A DNA stretch of 64,000 nt from Baylisascaris procyonis. Lineage: Eukaryota; Nematoda; Chromadorea; Rhabditida; Ascarididae. The position numbers and the translations under genes are program-made. How positions within the stretch are numbered: position 1 is the first letter of the stretch; every line of letters begins with the position of its first letter. The stretch spans positions 1,067,001-1,131,000 of the forward strand of contig JAZARR010000048.1 of the NCBI GenBank assembly GCA_037389465.1, given 5' to 3'. The notes under the pieces were generated by a model, which worked only from the letters and a program-made list of their open reading frames with translations, was not told the DNA's origin and ran no database searches. This document shows, piece by piece, positions 59,817 to 64,000 of the stretch.

Positions 59817-62800
59817 GTATGTTTCGTTCCATTTTGTTCCTCTCTCTTTAAACTCATTATAAGGGAAAAGCCTTTTGAATGAGCGGGTATTTTTGAAATG
59901 ATCAGCGAGGTGACTTTTTACTACTTTTGCAGAAGCTAGCAATATCATGAGAATGTACGTGCATATGCATGTACATACTTATACATATATACGTGTATAT
60001 ATGCTTTATGAGGCAGGGCCTTGCTTAGTAGTGCCATTTAAGAGGCATGGATAATGAAAATTGCAAAATTATAAGGTTCACCGTTGATGAACATTACTTA
60101 TCACAATTTCTTCTTTCATATTTACGCACTGTTTGGAGCTTGTTGTTACCGCTGATTGATATGCGCCTCTCCATTTCGGTCTCACACGAGCAATTCTCAT
60201 TTCCATTCCCAGTCCCCGGTCGCAGAGAGGGGAGGGGATGTGGGCGCAAGCTTCGGGATTTTCGTGAGAGGATTTGCAATGAACCTTTAAGCTTGTGTCA
60301 GCAGAATCATGAAATTTGCCGTTTGCTTGCACCTGATAAAATTCGCGAGAAATTCACACGAAAATCTTCTGAAAAAGCAAAATTTTCCCCCTTATTTGAA
60401 ATATTTTCCGTCACCTCTAATGCTGCAACGATTTCTATTTTCGTCATCCCGTTGCTGATTTTAAGCAAAAGAGAAGTAGCTGATATAAGATCAGCAATTT
60501 TGACAGTAACAATGAGTTACTGATAGGATTCTAAATCAGTTGCATGCAACTTGATTTTACTGTTTGTTTTTGCTAGTAGTAGTAATCGAATAAATTGTTT
60601 CACAATGAGATAGGCCGATGTTTGTTTTGAGCCCATCTAGCAAGATGGATGCTGGGTGCTCAGTGATGCTCGATGCATTTTCGAAAAAGACCCAATGCTT
60701 ACTTAATTTTGAAAAAAAAATTCTCACTCAGGTAGTGCTAGATCTGGTTACGACAAATTTGACTTGCAAATTTAGGTGCATTTTGAATCATCCATAAATT
60801 ACAGAGAAGAAAATCGAAATAAAATGAGAGACCTAGAAAGTCCCGATATAGTTAGGGTTATGTCAGTCGAATTTCACCTTCGTAGCGTTTGTAGTTGGTG
60901 AGTTGAAACGTCTCAACCAATAAACGCACCTTCATACGCACAAATGTGACGTTGCCACGATACGGATTCTGCAAGAAATTGTAAAATAAAAAACTGAGCA
61001 GCTAGCGGCATTGATCTGTTGTAAACTAGTGCGCTATGGTTAACGGAGTCTATTATTAATCAGAACATTTTTTTCTTCGCATTTTCGATGCTCAGTGAAC
61101 TCAAAATAGTTCACTTCCTTCGGAACAGAATAAAATAGTGTATCAACAGAGGGATGACCACCTGCGCTCATGCATGGGGTATACCCCTCCCCCACGTGGT
61201 GAACTGTTTCATATATTTTCTGTTCATTGAAAATATAAAAGGCCCACTCTCTTCTAAGTTGTTTATTGATAAATTGTTTCAAAATCTTTGTTTAGAAAGC
61301 TCTCTCTTATTTTTCCTCTGGAATTGCTTAGCGCCGAGCCACAACTAATCTTGCAGTCCAATGCGCACGTTCTGTGTCGGCCTGCTGTGGAAATAAAAAC
61401 TGCGGATGTCTTGAATAGACCATCTCACTCGAATAAATCCACGTTTTCGGCACTTCAACTCCTCAGAAGGGTTTTCCACTTAAGGAAATTTGATGCATTT
61501 TTTAATGCTGCTATGCAGGTTGCAATATTGGATTCGCATTTTGTCATCCAAACCTGCTATCCAAAATTTTTTAATGCACGGACAAAGGATAGAGTGATAC
61601 AGAGATATTAACGGAGTTGATGAAGCCAGGTCATCGCCGCTCAGAAATTTAAATAAAAAGATAATATTTCATCTGCGATGAACAGGCAGAGTTCATCAAC
61701 CAGATTGCGGCTGCTTGACGGGAATGAATTGGAGAGTGCAACGTCCTCCATTCTGCGGTGGCTTTAATTTCGTCGATTTTGAAACATTTCTTAGAACAGT
61801 AGACTGTCACCTTTCAGCATACTCTCTGTGAATGTTGACGAAAAAACTGGTTTCCTCCTTGGAAACTATCTAAGAATAGATTTAGAGTTGATTATTCCAA
61901 AGAATCAGCGAACTTCCGATCATTGCAAAGCCAAATATTTATCGAATCTCAGCCGTTAGACAGCAGAGGATTGGCTCTGTAATGAGGCTGTCCATAGGGC
62001 AGCCGCCAAGCTCAACCATCATCGCGTTGTGTTCGCCTCAGTGATGCTGCACCTCACTATTTCTCAACAACTACATCAGCTTCAGTTAGTGCACGCGCTT
62101 CTGCTTTCTCCATTCCATTATTGCGATCGATGTTAATCTGCTGGCTATTTTCTTGGAGCCTTGTGATCACAGCTGACGTGGACTACGTTGTTGAAAGAAA
62201 GTTGCGTTATTTCATTTGTGTGCCAAATGCTTTCTTCTCCTTCCACTAACTCATCTTTTCTTAAATATATATATCTCTCTTACTATTCATTAATAATCTA
62301 ACAGTTATCTTTTTTTCTAAAAGTTTTATGTTTTATTAAGCTTCAGCTGGACTTTGAATATCTTTATACCGGGATTTGGATTATTTTGCTCCATTAAGTA
62401 AAGCAGCTTTTAAAATATTAAATGCCTCCATTGTTGAGGAACCACAGTACAGTTTTCGCTGGTATTGAGCAGTGTCCTATAGAAATTACATCGACATTTT
62501 AACAATGACGGTTAAGGAAAATGCGTCTTAGGAAAATATAGGTCAAGTTTCTCTAAAGAACGAAGAAGTTTTGATGGTTCTTTCCCGAAACAGTTCATCC
62601 TCTCACTGATAAGGAGGAGCATCCTTTATTTTCATAGTCAATTAGTCAGGTCTCCTTTAGTGAACAAAGAAAAAAACATCCAGTACCTTTAGTTCTATGT
62701 GAACAGTAGCTAAAGGCATTTTAGCCTTCAGATATCTAGACAGAGCTATGAGGTGAATGGAGAGTGAGGTGTCTGCCACTGTCACCTCTCCACTTCTGAG

Positions 62801-64000
62801 TGTCTCCATTACATTTGGTTGATCGAAAGTGCAGCACTACTCCAGTGTTCATTGTTTCGAATTACCTGGTCAGCTGTTCTCTTGCATCATGCTTCATACG
62901 CTCATTCCTCTTTCACTGTCATGTTTTCTTTGTCGCATCCTTTCTCATTGTTATATGAAAATGTTGCAATGATGTTTCTCTACAGTCCTCGATCCATAAA
63001 TGAATTTAAAGCAAAGCACTAAAATAGTGATATACTATATAGGTAAGGGGTACATTGAGATAATATGGTAGTGACTCTGAGTACAATATCAGTCTTGATT
63101 ATGTTAAACTTTGCAACGTCACAACGAACTCAATACGTGAATTATCAGGCGTATATTAATTGAATTACATGTATGTTTCTTTCCGTAGATGCTTGGAGCA
63201 AGGATTAGAATTTTTTAACTGTGCTTGATATTTTTACGGTTAATACACTCGTTTTAAACTTTGTTTCAATGCGATGCTCATGCGCTTACGATTGCTAAGG
63301 TTAAGCGCTCAGGCTTAACTCACACTCTAATCGGTCAGATTTCGATAGTGTAATGTGCGTCGTTGAAAACGACAACATAGCAGCAAAATTCAGCCTATTT
63401 GTTGATGGTTGTGTTATATTTTGCTGCAGAAAATGCGCTTCTTATAATATTCGTTCACTTCCTGACGTATTTTTACTTTCAGTAAGTGCATAATAAGCTA
63501 CAAATTCTTGTGCTCTGATTTTTAAGAGGACGGATGTCGTATTTGCGCTCATAATCACTTGCTACACCTATGTGTTTACGTTATTGTACGCATTAATGTT
63601 GCACCATTTCGATGACCCTTTTTTGCTCCACCCTTCATAGCACTGCAACATTTGTTTTCATTGCATCGACGCTATAGTTGCCGTGATTGAGGGCAAGACT
63701 AGTGGAACCATTCCTTACTCCTCCACCCTTTCCCCGCTTCCAAACCCCTTTCCTAGACTGTTGGGACAACATCTTGTCGTCTTAAAATTTGACCAACTAC
63801 ACCGAACTTATCATTGTTTTTATGTCATCTTCCTACATTTTTCTCAATACTTGGAATTTGTGAGGCGTTCTTTCTAAAATTTTGTGCTTGACTACACTGC
63901 TGGATAGCACTTATTTGTGGTTAAGATTCTAATCATTCCCTGATCAATTTATTATTATTTTTTGTTAATAAAAGCAACAGTTCGCTTACTTAGAGCGTTC
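59817..64000 (+). other. Downstream region, no secure exon
   Basis: An alternating purine-pyrimidine tract with a near-palindrome lies at 59954-59975. A phase 0 frame at 61332-61418 after GAATTGCTTAG reads RRATTNLAVQCARSVSACCG and ends in TAG, with AATAAA 13 bases after it; it fits the outgoing phase of exon f and might be a last exon, but the acceptor is ordinary and the Cys-rich content unlike the rest. The ORF at 60047-60523 (158 codons) has no splice or family support. From 61420 to 64000 I see nothing. Confidence 0.45.
61332..61418 (+). CDS. Candidate last exon (28 codons, TAG)
   Basis: Phase 0 entry after GAATTGCTTAG, 28 codons with five Cys (near the end CCGNKNCGCLE), stop TAG at 61416-61418 and an AATAAA at 61432-61437. 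The phase matches exon f. A 3' UTR this short is unusual but occurs in nematodes. Weak candidate only. Confidence 0.22.
   Translation, partial: RRATTNLAVQCARSVSACCGNKNCGCLE

Overview
The window looks like one stretch of a metazoan, probably nematode, nuclear genome. It is AT-rich by eye. Introns are long (up to several kb), exons are short and phase-matched, and most good acceptors are U-rich with TTTCAG, TTTTAG or TTGCAG endings, as is usual in nematodes. I see no bacterial operons, rRNA, complete transposase or CRISPR array. The long introns recall parasitic (for example strongylid or ascarid) worms, but the species cannot be fixed from sequence alone.

The main content is a large plus-strand split gene. 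Between 1782 and 28190 eighteen exons can be chained with agreeing splice phases at every junction, giving about 665 codons with neither end secured. The product is hydrophilic, Ser/Arg-rich at first (1782-5144) and Lys/Glu-rich later (16329-19922), with RRxS-type phosphosite motifs and basic clusters. No signal peptide, membrane segment or globular domain is visible. I do not recognise the family, so no symbol is given. Five consecutive exons (13757-17451) are all phase 1-1 multiples of three, so any of them can be skipped without a frameshift.

From 28191 to 49928 the structure is uncertain. There is a possible C-terminal or cassette segment directly after the exon ending at 28190 and a few weak candidate exons. 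From 49929 to 59816 a second phase-consistent chain of six plus-strand exons appears: a basic segment, a short predicted coiled coil, a basic helix, a Pro-rich motif and Ser-rich sequence. It may be the 3' half of the same gene, with alternative ends, or a separate downstream gene. An alternative stop-containing exon lies at 59423-59462.

The introns hold long microsatellites (TA, TC, AAAT, GA), a 12-base G run, a perfect 126-bp tandem duplication, a degenerate tRNA-Ala-like sequence set between two copies of a 40-bp repeat, several GA/CT-rich tracts (two with G-quadruplex patterns), a 144-codon Lys-rich ORF at 20406-20840 and weak candidates for minus-strand nested exons. All gene models are read by eye from open frames and splice signals; no transcript or database evidence was available.
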